Of a stretch of DNA of 34,545 bases, positions 9,049 through 17,213 are shown piece after piece. Position 1 is the first letter of the stretch, and every line of letters starts with the position of its first letter. The position numbers and the translations under genes were made by a program. The notes beneath the pieces were generated by a model. That model was not told the DNA's origin. It saw nothing but the letters and a program-made list of their open reading frames with translations, and searched no databases. The DNA is from CAG-307 sp964524125 (GTDB taxonomy: Bacteria; Bacillota_I; Bacilli_A; Acholeplasmatales; Anaeroplasmataceae), in the NCBI GenBank assembly GCA_964524125.1, contig CAZGBY010000010.1:1-34545 (forward strand). Direction: 5' to 3'.

Positions 9049-9378
9049 GGCTATTTGAATAAAATAAGCAAATAATGTTAAATATTATTCTTCGTTACAA
9101 ATACTTTCTAAATTTCATCCAAGTATTACAAGAATCATATAGTTCAATTAAACCTTGTTTTTAATCTATTGAATGTTTCTTCTATAACTTATCTCATCTA
9201 TAGTTTTCCATATAAGAACTTGTTATTTAACCATAAATTGAATATACTATTTTTCATTCATTTTATCACTTTCCTTGTAATAAGTTATTTTTATCATTAC
9301 ATAAAAGTTTCTAGTTTTCAAATTAAAAAGACTTATTTTGGGTGATACTAAATTATATATATTTACTTTAAAAATAAA
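9049..9378. other. Gene-free gap, possibly with a decayed small ORF
   Basis: No intact gene is seen. On the minus strand at about 9265 an AAGGAAAGTG ribosome-binding-like sequence precedes an ATG whose frame reads MNEK then stop, YIQFMVK then stop, and QVLIWKTIDEISYRRNIQ then stop. This could be an old small gene eroded by nonsense mutations, but in DNA this AT-rich it may be chance. No tRNA, repeat or transposase remnant was recognised. Confidence 0.25.
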
Positions 9379-9402
9379 AACTCCTAGAATTATCTAAGAG
9401 TT
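9379..9402 (-). terminator. Intrinsic terminator of the spoIIA-spoVA operon
   Basis: Stem AACTC-c-TAG / CTA-a-GAGTT with a six-base loop, overlapping the spoVAE stop codon and followed on the minus strand by TTTTTATTTTTA. Confidence 0.75.
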
Positions 9403-9751
9403 AACCTTTTGGTTTAAATAACATACCTATAATTACTGCAAAAAGTACTGCATAAACTATACCATTTGCAGTTGTAGAAAAGATATTTTGACTTAATCCA
9501 ATAAAACCATCTTTTAAAGCACCCTCATATGCAGCATGTGCCATTGAATGCCCAAAACTTAAAATAGGAAGCGATGCTCCAAAACCAGATATATTAACTA
9601 ATTTGTCATATATATTAAAAAATTCTAAATTAGCACCTATTACAACACATAAAGAAGTTAAATGACCAGGAGTTAAATGAAACAGCTCTAAAATGATTTG
9701 ACAAATAAAACATATTATTCCTCCTATTAAAAATGCATTAAGATAAATCAT
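9401..9751 (-). CDS. spoVAE: Stage V sporulation protein AE (SpoVAE/SpoVAEb)
   Basis: 116 aa, the normal length for SpoVAEb, with four hydrophobic segments. The family signature LNAFLIGGIICFICQI opens the protein, LTPGHLTSLCVVIGA follows, and SGFGASLPILSFGHSMA lies in the middle; it shares this gating-loop style with SpoVAC. It is part of the inner-membrane SpoVA channel that moves calcium-dipicolinate into the developing spore and releases it at germination. The ATG at 9751 has AGAGGGAT upstream and overlaps the end of spoVAD by 14 bases, so translation is coupled. It is the last gene of the operon. Expression in the forespore is expected from the family, not shown by the sequence. Confidence 0.93.
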   Translation of the reverse strand: MIYLNAFLIGGIICFICQIILELFHLTPGHLTSLCVVIGANLEFFNIYDKLVNISGFGASLPILSFGHSMAHAAYEGALKDGFIGLSQNIFSTTANGIVYAVLFAVIIGMLFKPKG

Positions 9752-10730
9752 TATATCCCTCTAATTCTATAATATGACATATTGCAGGTATACTTTCACA
9801 TTGTAAAGTCATTGTTTGGTTCATTAATGCACCGGTTGCACATAATAATACCTTTTTAAGTTTACCTTCTTCTAACATTTTAAAAATATAACTATATGTA
9901 ATTGTAGGCATACAACTACACCCAGACCCACCACAATATATTTTCATATTTTTTTCATATATCATCATTCCACAATCATTATAATTATCAATATAACCAT
10001 ATTTTTCTTCAAGCAACTTTAAAACTATATCAGAACCATATTTAGATAAATCGCCTGTAAGAATTAAATCATAATCAGAAGGTAAAGTATTAGTTAATTT
10101 TAAATATTTAATAATACTTTCACAAGCTGCAGGTGCCATTGCACGACCCATATCATCTGCATATTTAAATCCTACATCAATTATTTTTCCAACAAGTCCT
10201 TGTTTAACCTTTACACGTCTTTTTTCAGAGGTTAAAATTAACGCACAAGCACTTGTGACAGTTTTAGTTTGTGTTTCACTTTTAGCTCCACCATATTCAT
10301 TAGGATTTCTAAATTGTCTTTCTGATGTAGCATTATGAGATGATGTTAAGCATAATGTGTTTTCACTTGTATTAAGAACAATTAAAGAACCTAAAATTAT
10401 AGTTAATATAGATGTAGCACATGCTGCATATACTCCTACTACATTTAAATTATAATTTCTTAATGTATAGTTAGATATTACATTTTGATTAATTAAATCT
10501 CCAGATATTGCAAACTTTATAGAATCAATATTTAATTTAGTCTTTTTAAGCAATATACCTATTGAGTCATCTTGCATATGCATTTCTGCTTTTTCAAAAG
10601 TTTCATATCCTAACCTTAAACCATTATATGTCATGTCAAAAAAGTCTTTATAAACACTTTTAGCCTCTTCAGGGCCTACACATACTGATGTTGAATCTAT
10701 ATATACATTATTAAATTTAATTATTTCCAT
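9738..10730 (-). CDS. spoVAD: Stage V sporulation protein AD (SpoVAD)
   Basis: 330 aa, typical SpoVAD length. It has the thiolase-like fold of the family: FNNVYIDSTSVCVGPEEA at the N-terminus, VVGVYAACATSILTIILGS around the former nucleophile Cys, SSHNATSERQFRNPNEYGG, and a C-terminal GGSGCSCMPTITYSYIFK. SpoVAD is the cytoplasmic-face protein that binds dipicolinic acid and hands it to the SpoVAC/SpoVAE channel proteins. The start at 10730 overlaps spoVAC by 10 bases and has only a weak GGTG ribosome site, consistent with translational coupling. Its sequence looks intact, which argues that dipicolinate loading is still under selection in this organism. Confidence 0.95.
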   Translation of the reverse strand: MEIIKFNNVYIDSTSVCVGPEEAKSVYKDFFDMTYNGLRLGYETFEKAEMHMQDDSIGILLKKTKLNIDSIKFAISGDLINQNVISNYTLRNYNLNVVGVYAACATSILTIILGSLIVLNTSENTLCLTSSHNATSERQFRNPNEYGGAKSETQTKTVTSACALILTSEKRRVKVKQGLVGKIIDVGFKYADDMGRAMAPAACESIIKYLKLTNTLPSDYDLILTGDLSKYGSDIVLKLLEEKYGYIDNYNDCGMMIYEKNMKIYCGGSGCSCMPTITYSYIFKMLEEGKLKKVLLCATGALMNQTMTLQCESIPAICHIIELEGYNDLS

Positions 10731-11170
10731 ATTAAATACACCAGATATTTAAAAAGTCCTACTAAATATCCACTAATTATACCAAATACTATGACAGAAC
10801 CCGCAAGTTTTAATGTATTAGAACCCAATCCTAATAATACTCCTTCACTTTTATATTCCATTGCACAAGATGTTAAAGAATTACTAAAACCTGTAATTGG
10901 GACTACTATTCCTGCTTTAGCTATTTGTCCTATACGATCATAATATCCAAATGCTGTAAGTAATGACCCAATTAAAATAACAGTTATTATAACTAAACTT
11001 TTCGATACGTCGTTATTTAATATTAATAATGAATATAACTTATATAATATTTGTCCAAATAAACATATAATTCCACCACTTATAAAAGCTTCAATAGAAT
11101 GAATAAATATTTTTTTATAATTTATTTTCCTTTTTTGATAGTATTTATATTTAAATATATCAATAAACAT
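10721..11170 (-). CDS. spoVAC: Stage V sporulation protein AC (SpoVAC)
   Basis: 149 aa with a basic N-terminus (YKYYQKRKINYKK) and about four membrane segments. Family motifs are AFISGGIICLFGQILYKLY, LTAFGYYDRIGQIAKAG and VVPITGFSNSLTSCAMEYK. SpoVAC is the channel component, mechanosensitive in Bacillus, of the SpoVA dipicolinate transporter in the spore inner membrane. The ATG at 11170 follows GGTGATTTT. It lies only 46 bases after spoIIAB, where sigF would normally be. That gap holds a tandem copy of AGTTTATACT (11186-11195 and 11205-11214) that could be part of a forespore promoter. Confidence 0.94.
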   Translation of the reverse strand: MFIDIFKYKYYQKRKINYKKIFIHSIEAFISGGIICLFGQILYKLYSLLILNNDVSKSLVIITVILIGSLLTAFGYYDRIGQIAKAGIVVPITGFSNSLTSCAMEYKSEGVLLGLGSNTLKLAGSVIVFGIISGYLVGLFKYLVYLIWK

Positions 11171-11185
11171 AAAATCACCAAATTT

Positions 11186-11214
11186 AGTTTATACTAAAAA
11201 TGTAAGTTTATACT
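11186..11214 (-). repeat. Two 10-base direct repeats between spoIIAB and spoVAC
   Basis: AGTTTATACT occurs twice with a 19-base period (11186-11195 and 11205-11214); on the coding strand each copy reads AGTATAAACT. The GTATA core resembles the -35 of SigF/SigG forespore promoters, but I could not place a convincing matching -10, so a promoter here is only a suggestion. Confidence 0.4.
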
Positions 11215-11216
11215 TT

Positions 11217-11630
11217 TTATTCCCATTCTTTAAATATTTCAAGCTTAGTACCATAACCAATTTTTGATATAACCTTAAATTCAGTTGAAAATAATTCCAT
11301 AATAGTAAATCCTAAACCACTTCTATCTTGGGATTTAGTAGAATACAAGACTTCTTTAGCTTTAGATACATCTTCAATTCCTATTCCATAATCTTCTATA
11401 GATATAAATATTCCTTTATCAGTTAACAATATTTTAAGTATAATATCTTTATCATTATCACCTTCATATCCGTGAATTATCGCATTTGTAATACCTTCTG
11501 ATATTATAGTTTTTAATTCATTTAGAAATGTAATTGTTTGATTATTATCAATAATTAATGAAGAAACCATATTTCTTACTTTACCAATACTTTCTAATTC
11601 ACTTTTAAATATAATAGTCATTTCTTTCAT
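11217..11630 (-). CDS. spoIIAB: Anti-sigma F factor / serine kinase SpoIIAB
   Basis: 137 aa GHKL-type kinase. The N-box is ISEGITNAIIHGYEGD, the G1 box is EDYGIGIED, and the G2 box DRSGLGFTIMELF carries the RSGxGFTIM sequence characteristic of SpoIIAB. It binds and inhibits SigF before septation and phosphorylates SpoIIAA on serine. The start is the ATG at 11630, whose ATGA overlaps the spoIIAA stop by four bases; a longer frame from 11678 runs inside spoIIAA and is not real. The oddity is its context: the next gene is spoVAC, so the sigma factor it should control is not encoded here. RsbW is an alternative on family grounds, but the spoVA linkage favours SpoIIAB. Confidence 0.92.
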   Translation of the reverse strand: MKEMTIIFKSELESIGKVRNMVSSLIIDNNQTITFLNELKTIISEGITNAIIHGYEGDNDKDIILKILLTDKGIFISIEDYGIGIEDVSKAKEVLYSTKSQDRSGLGFTIMELFSTEFKVISKIGYGTKLEIFKEWE

Positions 11631-11974
11631 ACGCCTAAAAACCACCTTGCTGAAGATTCTGTATCTCTTAAAGTACAAATTTTTAAAAGGCCTGACATAA
11701 CTATAATTCTTTCTATATTAGAATTTAAATCACACAAAATAATTTTACCTTTTTTCTCTTTTACTTGATTATATCTACCAATAATCATACCAATACCTGA
11801 AGAATCCATAAAATTTAAGTCATGTAAATTAAATACAATGTTTTTAACATCATATTTATTTAATATTTCATTTAATTTAGTTCTAATATCTGTTACTGAC
11901 ATTTCATCTAGTTCTCCCTTAAATCTAGTAAATACTGTATCTTGTTTAATGCACATACTAACTTCTAAAGACAT
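11627..11974 (-). CDS. spoIIAA: Anti-anti-sigma factor SpoIIAA
   Basis: 115 aa STAS-domain protein. The phosphorylation site lies in LNFMDSSGIGMIIGRYNQ, matching the MDSSGLGVILGRY segment of Bacillus SpoIIAA; the preceding GELDEMS and IVFNLHDL are also family features. In its unphosphorylated form it captures SpoIIAB and frees SigF in the forespore. The start is the ATG at 11974 behind AGGTGAT (11979-11985); a GTG at 11983 in the same frame lies in that site and is rejected. It is the first gene of the operon, with a perfect Spo0A box 50 to 58 bases upstream, so entry into sporulation probably controls it. Confidence 0.92.
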   Translation of the reverse strand: MSLEVSMCIKQDTVFTRFKGELDEMSVTDIRTKLNEILNKYDVKNIVFNLHDLNFMDSSGIGMIIGRYNQVKEKKGKIILCDLNSNIERIIVMSGLLKICTLRDTESSARWFLGV

Positions 11975-12001
11975 ACTTATCACCTAAATAAAGTATAAAT
12001 G

Positions 12002-12033
12002 ATTCTATACTTTTAAAATAGTGTTTCGACAAA
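12002..12033 (-). promoter_or_regulatory. Spo0A box and candidate promoter of the spoIIA-spoVA operon
   Basis: On the minus strand TTTGTCGAA (12025-12033) is an exact match to the Spo0A box. About 20 bases downstream, ATAGAATCA (GAAT at 12002-12005) fits the SigH -10 pattern RnnGAATww. No good SigH -35 was found; the Spo0A box occupies its approximate place. Confidence 0.65.
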
Positions 12034-12130
12034 TGTTCTAAAATTATTAAATAAAAAGTAATAAATATTTAATAATATAATGTCACAAAATTTGATAATT
12101 AATCATATTTATAAATAATATATACATAAA

Positions 12131-12161
12131 AAGAAGCTTAGTAATTAAAACTAAACTTCTT
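12131..12161 (-). terminator. Intrinsic terminator after the pectate lyase gene
   Basis: Stem AAGAAG-c-TTAGT / ACTAA-a-CTTCTT, seven bases after the stop codon, followed on the minus strand by CTTTTTATG. Confidence 0.8.
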
Positions 12162-12167
12162 ATTTAA

Positions 12168-15128
12168 TTAATATGTAAGTGTATATCCAAAAATCAAAAG
12201 ACTACTATTTTGACTTGTAATATAATATGTACCACTAGATGATAAAGAGTAAGTATAAGTATAAACATTGTTAGCTCCAACTAATTCTGACTTTCCTAAC
12301 TCTTGACCTTTAGCATCTAAGATTTTACATCCTCTATCACTAGAACTACTAGCACTACAATAATACACTGTAATACTACATTCCTTAGTAATAGTAAATC
12401 CAACACTTCTATAAGTTGTAGAACCAGAACCATTAGTTCTTAAAACTTTAGTAAAAGTAATGTCATTATAAGTATAATTACACTTAGCTATAGCAACTTT
12501 ACTATCAGAATTAGCATAAATACTATAATTAGATGTTTCGAAATTACTTGAATAGTCAGTGTCAGTCAAATCATTAAATGTATATGTAAAGACTCCTGTT
12601 ATATCACTAGAACCATTATTATTTGAATCATCTTTAGAATCATCATCTGATGGTGTACTACTAATATTATATTTTACTTCTTTTAAAGTTCCAGCCAAAT
12701 TAATACAATCTATTTTTGCTTGTGAAGCAGATGTTAGATATTCTACATCTGAAGTTTTAGTTGTACTATTATAATAGAAAACATCTGAGTCAGTATCGAA
12801 GGTTTGGTTATAAATATTTTCATTACTTACAACTTCATCTCTTGATGTTACAACTATACCATTATTAGTACCTTTACAATTTACAAATTCAGAATTATAA
12901 ACTTTAGCTGCGGCTGTTGAATCTTTTACTTCTATTGGATTATTAGCCTTTTCAAAATAACAACCTTCAATAAAGGCATAAGCACCTGCACGTAAACTCA
13001 TATTAGTACCGGTTGATGCATAATAATAATTATTATACATATGCATATTAGCTTGACGAGCAAGTGGTAATCTACTTGTATTTGATTCATAATAATTATG
13101 ATGAAATGTGATACAAGCTGTATGTTGAGAATCAGAGCCTCCAACTAAACCAGTTTTATGATTTTTATAGTAATGATTATAAGATACTGTAATATAAGCA
13201 TTCTTCTTAAAGTCTGTAGCTCCATCACCTTCATGCTTATCTTGCTCATTACATACATCCCAATTATTATTACCTTCATTAAAAGTATTATTATGAATCC
13301 AAATATGACCACTTTTAAATCCTGAAAAAGTAGTCGAATCATCAGAACCTTCAAATGAGCAAGCATCTTCTGGTGCATCATCAAATGTTAAATTTCTAAT
13401 TTCAATATATGAGCAATTTTTCCAAGTAAATCCCCATTGATAAATAAGTGCATTAGAACCTATTCCTTCTATAGTCACATTTTTAGCAGATGAAATATCT
13501 AACATGTTATAATACGAATCAAATTCTTTTTTAGAAGAATCATATTTAACTTTGTTAGTAAGTCCAGAAATTTGTTCATATTTTCCTTCTAAAGTATTAA
13601 AACCTCCTAAAATAATTTCAGATTCAGTATAATCTTGAAGTTTTAATGCTTCACCATTTTTTCCTATAATATTAGAAGGCGAAAGATTACTACTACCTTT
13701 TTCATATTCAATACTAGACCACATGTCAGCTGAAACTTGACCTAAAATTCTTATACATAACGGATTAGAAGACTTATTTTGGTATTGTAATATAGAAGAA
13801 ATTCCTGTATATGTTTTATTTGCGATTTTACATGTAACTGTATTTTTATTCTTCTCTGTAACATAAATAACTTGAGCATTATTCTTTAATGTACCATCAT
13901 CATTGTAAGCTCCTACTCCTGATGTATTAAAATGTGCATAACCTGATCTATCGTAAGACGTTACACTTATATTTTGATATAATAGCGTTTTGTTATTACT
14001 TGTTATAACTTTAACATCATAAGAACCTTTTGATAGACCAACCATATCTACTCTTGTAACTGTATTTGTTTCTTGACGGATAAGTTCCGAATCAATAGAA
14101 ATCCATGTAGATGATGATGTTGATTTATAGTAAGCCTTTACACTTGAAGGATTCGTATCTCCAAAATAAGCGTAAAAACCTTCTTCATATCCAGCAGCTT
14201 CTATTTCATTTAAAGTTAATTGTATTAATTTAGCGTATAATGTTAAATCTGATGTGATTTGAATTGTAAAATCAAAAGAATTCTCATCATCTAATGATTC
14301 ATACCATCCTTCAAATGAATAATTTTCTAAAATAGGATCTGAAGGCTTTGTAACTTTAGAATTATAACTTATTGTTTCTGTCCATGAAGTATTTTCATCC
14401 ACAATAAATGTAACCGTTAATTCTTGATTGTCTTCTTCTTTATCATCTTTAACAGATTCTTTAAATTTAGCATATAATGTTAAGTCTGAAGATATATAAT
14501 CTGATATATTAAACTTTGTTGAAAATGTTTTTTCTATATACCAACCATCAAATTCATATCCTTCTTTTTCTGGATTTAAAGGTAAAGTTAAAGATTCATT
14601 TTCTTTAAGAAAAAATTGTTTATATATATTGTTATCTACATAAAATGTAATTGTGTATAAAACTTGTACGCTTGTACTTGGTATTTGTGATGTACTTTGA
14701 ATTGGTGTTGTACTTGGTACTGGCGTTGTACTTGGTACTGGCGTTGTACTTGGTACTGGTGTTGTACTTTGAATTGGTGTTGTACTTTGAATTGGTGTTG
14801 TACTTTGAATTGGTGTTGTACTTGGTACTGGTGTTGTACTTGGTACTGGTGTTGTACTATTTGTAGATGTAATATTAGATGATGTACCAGTTATTAATGA
14901 AGTAGTACTTGAGGTAACACCACTTTCAAATTTACTTGTAACATTTGCACTAACATCATTATCTTTACTACTAATTATATTAGAAGAAGTAACTGAAGCA
15001 ATTAAATCACTTGAAGTTGTTGTTTGACCTGGAATCAGATCACTAATACTAAATTTACAACCAACTAAAACAAAACATAATAATATAGCATTTATAACAA
15101 TTAAATATTTGATAGTTCTTCTTTTCAT
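12168..15128 (-). CDS. Secreted pectate-lyase-like (PL1) lipoprotein with repeat stalk and two InlB B-type repeats
   Basis: 986 aa, a modular surface enzyme. A lipoprotein signal ends at Cys24 (FVLVGC). Next come a Ser/Thr-rich region, nine perfect copies of a six-residue STTPVP/STTPIQ stalk, and two Listeria-Bacteroides/InlB B repeats (EGYEFDGWYIEK and NYSFEGWYESL). A beta-sandwich-like module follows, then a parallel beta-helix of polysaccharide lyase family 1 type. The helix shows IEIRNLTFDDAPEDACSFEG, HEGDGATDFKKNAYITVSYN, HKTGLVGGSD near residue 660, and SRLPLARQ, which supplies the catalytic Arg pattern. The last about 130 residues form a beta-rich, carbohydrate-binding-like tail. It probably cleaves pectin outside the cell. 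The ATG at 15128 follows GAGAGG; the gene has its own promoter and terminator and is monocistronic. Confidence 0.85.
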   Translation of the reverse strand: MKRRTIKYLIVINAILLCFVLVGCKFSISDLIPGQTTTSSDLIASVTSSNIISSKDNDVSANVTSKFESGVTSSTTSLITGTSSNITSTNSTTPVPSTTPVPSTTPIQSTTPIQSTTPIQSTTPVPSTTPVPSTTPVPSTTPIQSTSQIPSTSVQVLYTITFYVDNNIYKQFFLKENESLTLPLNPEKEGYEFDGWYIEKTFSTKFNISDYISSDLTLYAKFKESVKDDKEEDNQELTVTFIVDENTSWTETISYNSKVTKPSDPILENYSFEGWYESLDDENSFDFTIQITSDLTLYAKLIQLTLNEIEAAGYEEGFYAYFGDTNPSSVKAYYKSTSSSTWISIDSELIRQETNTVTRVDMVGLSKGSYDVKVITSNNKTLLYQNISVTSYDRSGYAHFNTSGVGAYNDDGTLKNNAQVIYVTEKNKNTVTCKIANKTYTGISSILQYQNKSSNPLCIRILGQVSADMWSSIEYEKGSSNLSPSNIIGKNGEALKLQDYTESEIILGGFNTLEGKYEQISGLTNKVKYDSSKKEFDSYYNMLDISSAKNVTIEGIGSNALIYQWGFTWKNCSYIEIRNLTFDDAPEDACSFEGSDDSTTFSGFKSGHIWIHNNTFNEGNNNWDVCNEQDKHEGDGATDFKKNAYITVSYNHYYKNHKTGLVGGSDSQHTACITFHHNYYESNTSRLPLARQANMHMYNNYYYASTGTNMSLRAGAYAFIEGCYFEKANNPIEVKDSTAAAKVYNSEFVNCKGTNNGIVVTSRDEVVSNENIYNQTFDTDSDVFYYNSTTKTSDVEYLTSASQAKIDCINLAGTLKEVKYNISSTPSDDDSKDDSNNNGSSDITGVFTYTFNDLTDTDYSSNFETSNYSIYANSDSKVAIAKCNYTYNDITFTKVLRTNGSGSTTYRSVGFTITKECSITVYYCSASSSSDRGCKILDAKGQELGKSELVGANNVYTYTYSLSSSGTYYITSQNSSLLIFGYTLTY
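14693..14857 (-). repeat. 18-base tandem repeats encoding a Thr/Pro stalk
   Basis: About nine in-frame copies of an 18-base unit within the pectate lyase gene. Two versions alternate in blocks, encoding STTPVP and STTPIQ (order VP, VP, IQ, IQ, IQ, VP, VP, VP, IQ). Such a tract probably varies in copy number between strains. Confidence 0.9.
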
Positions 15129-15158
15129 TACAACATAACCTCTCTTAAGACAAGCTTA

Positions 15159-15187
15159 ATAATAGCACAAAATTAAGTGTTTTGCAA
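15159..15187 (-). promoter_or_regulatory. Sigma-A promoter of the pectate lyase gene
   Basis: Minus strand TTGCAA (15182-15187), 17-base spacer, TATTAT (15159-15164) with an extended TG one base before the -10. Confidence 0.6.
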
Positions 15188-15239
15188 ACATTAGTAATAG
15201 TTATTATAACTTATTATTATAATTTAAAAATATATCAAA

Positions 15240-15270
15240 AAGACTTGATCATATTATTAAACCAAGTCTT
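15240..15270 (-). terminator. Intrinsic terminator after htpG
   Basis: Eight-base perfect stem AAGACTTG (15240-15247) / CAAGTCTT (15263-15270), 12 bases past the htpG stop; on the minus strand it is followed by TTTTTGATATATTTTT. Confidence 0.8.
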
Positions 15271-15282
15271 ATGTATAATTAT

Positions 15283-17184
15283 TTATTTTAATAGTAATTC
15301 AGTAATTAAACTAATAAATTCTTGCGGATTATCAAGAGGCATGCCTTCCATTAATAAAGCTTCAGCATATAATACTTTTGCATATTTATTAATAGATTCT
15401 TTATCTTCATTATAATGAGATTTAATTGACTCAAATAATGGGTGTGTTGTATTTATTTCAAGTATTCTATCTGCTTTAATCATACCATTTGAATCTTGTT
15501 GAGCATTAAGTACTTTTTCCATTTCAAAAGATAGACCTTCACCAGCTCTTAAGCATACTGGAGAATCAGTTAATCTCTTAGATACAATTACATCTTTAAC
15601 ATCAGGAAGTGCAGTTTTAATAGCTTCAAATAGTTCTTTATTATCTTCTTTTACTTTATCTAAAGCTTTTGATTCTTCTTCATCAATTAAATCAAGATCT
15701 CCTTGATTAATAGATTTAAATGAATGTTCCTTATATCCATTCATAACTTGTAACATAAATTCATCTACATGATCGGTAAGTACAAGTACATCATAGCCTT
15801 TATTTTTAAGCAATTCAATTTGAGGTAATTTAGATACAGCATCTTTATCTTTTGCAGATGCAAAGTAAATATCTTTTTGACCTTCTGGCATTTTTTCAAG
15901 ATACTCTTCTAAAGTTACTTGTTTATCTTGAAGGACAGTTGTAAATAAAATCAAATCTTGAAGTTTATCTTTCTTTTGACCATAATTTTCATAAATACCA
16001 TACTTTAAATTGATACCATAATTTTTAAAGAATTCCTCATATTTTTCTCTATCATTTTTAAGTGCTGATGAAAGTTCTGATAAAATCTTTTTCTCAAGAC
16101 TTGAAGCAATTTTAGCTAAAGTTCTATCATCTTGTAGCATTTCACGAGAAATATTTAAAGATAGGTCACTTGAATCAACTAAACCTTTTACAAATCTTAA
16201 ATAGTCTGGTACAAGTTCTTTACATTTATCTAAGATAAATACTCCTTTAGTATATAGTTGTAAACCTTTTTCATATTTTTCATTATATAAATCAAATGGT
16301 GCCTTTTTAGGAATAAATACAAGTGCATTATATGTTACATTTCCTTCAACATTTGTAAATATTGTAAAGCTTGGATCTTGCCAATCCATAAATTTAGATT
16401 TATAGAATGAATTTAATTCTTCTTCGGTTACATCCTTCTTATTTTTCTTCCAAAGAGGTTTCATTGAATTGACAGTTTCTAAAACTTGTTCTTCTGTTTC
16501 TTTTTCATTACCATTTTCATCTTTTTCACCAGTTGGAGTAAACTTTGTAACCCAAGTCTTAATAGGATATCTTACATAATCAGAATATTTACAAATTAAA
16601 TCCTTAATACGATATTCTTCTAAATATTCATCATAATTTTCTTCTTCTGTATTATCTCTTAAATGAAGAACAATTTTAGATCCATCTTCATTATAATCAC
16701 ATTCTTCAATAGAATAAGATTCTAATCCTTCAGATTTGAACAAATAGCCTTGAGATTCCAAAGCAGATTTAGTATAGACTTCAACATTATCTGCAACCAT
16801 AAATGCGGAATAGAACCCCACCCCAAATTGACCGATAATATCTACATCATCTTTACCATTTTCATTTTCAATTTTTTCTAAAAATTCTTTAGAACCACTT
16901 TTTGCAATAGTACCTAAATTATTTTGTAATTCTTCTAAAGTCATACCAATACCATTATCTGTAATAGTAATTGTTCGATCTTTTTTAGACGCTTCTACAT
17001 GAATTTCATAATCATGCGGTTTTACATCTTGATTAGTTAAAGACACAAAATGACGCTTATCAATTGCGTCTGACGCATTTGAGATTAATTCTCTTAAAAA
17101 TATTTCCTTATGTGTATAGATAGAATTAATCATCATATCTAATAACTTCTTTGTTTCTGTTTTAAACTTAAAATTCTTTGCCAT
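15283..17184 (-). CDS. htpG: Molecular chaperone HtpG (Hsp90)
   Basis: 633 aa, normal for bacterial Hsp90. The N-terminal GHKL ATPase has ELISNASDAIDK, the ATP-binding ITDNGIGMTLEEL, the glycine lid GTIAKSGSKEFL and GQFGVGFYSAFMVAD. The middle domain contains NISREMLQDDRTL with the catalytic-loop Arg, and a C-terminal dimerisation domain closes the protein. It is an ATP-driven cytoplasmic chaperone that remodels client proteins with DnaK. The ATG at 17184 has a perfect AGGAGG site. The gene stands alone between its own promoter and terminator. Its promoter carries a CIRCE operator, so HrcA repression and heat induction are likely; this differs from B. subtilis, where htpG is not a CIRCE gene. 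Confidence 0.97.
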   Translation of the reverse strand: MAKNFKFKTETKKLLDMMINSIYTHKEIFLRELISNASDAIDKRHFVSLTNQDVKPHDYEIHVEASKKDRTITITDNGIGMTLEELQNNLGTIAKSGSKEFLEKIENENGKDDVDIIGQFGVGFYSAFMVADNVEVYTKSALESQGYLFKSEGLESYSIEECDYNEDGSKIVLHLRDNTEEENYDEYLEEYRIKDLICKYSDYVRYPIKTWVTKFTPTGEKDENGNEKETEEQVLETVNSMKPLWKKNKKDVTEEELNSFYKSKFMDWQDPSFTIFTNVEGNVTYNALVFIPKKAPFDLYNEKYEKGLQLYTKGVFILDKCKELVPDYLRFVKGLVDSSDLSLNISREMLQDDRTLAKIASSLEKKILSELSSALKNDREKYEEFFKNYGINLKYGIYENYGQKKDKLQDLILFTTVLQDKQVTLEEYLEKMPEGQKDIYFASAKDKDAVSKLPQIELLKNKGYDVLVLTDHVDEFMLQVMNGYKEHSFKSINQGDLDLIDEEESKALDKVKEDNKELFEAIKTALPDVKDVIVSKRLTDSPVCLRAGEGLSFEMEKVLNAQQDSNGMIKADRILEINTTHPLFESIKSHYNEDKESINKYAKVLYAEALLMEGMPLDNPQEFISLITELLLK

Positions 17185-17213
17185 AAAAATTTCCTCCTAA
17201 ATTTAATAACTAT

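Noticed and set aside
11217..11974. RsbV/RsbW stress-response pair instead of SpoIIAA/SpoIIAB
   Set aside because: The MDSSG site context, the RSGLGFTIM box, the Spo0A box and direct linkage to spoVACDE favour the sporulation pair.
12559..13384. Other open frames on both strands inside the pectate lyase gene
   Set aside because: They lie fully within a well-supported gene with clear domain structure and have no start signals.
14693..14857. Tandem repeats as a CRISPR array
   Set aside because: Units are contiguous 18-mers in frame with the lyase gene, without spacers, and no cas genes are nearby.
14651..14882. Plus-strand open frames across the stalk repeats (Leu/Tyr/Trp/Cys-rich repeats)
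   Set aside because: They are antisense reflections of the tandem 18-base repeat in the pectate lyase gene; no ribosome binding site and no sensible protein.
15182..15415. Plus-strand open frame across the htpG terminator
   Set aside because: It overlaps the htpG terminator and 3' end; composition is chance AT-rich sequence.
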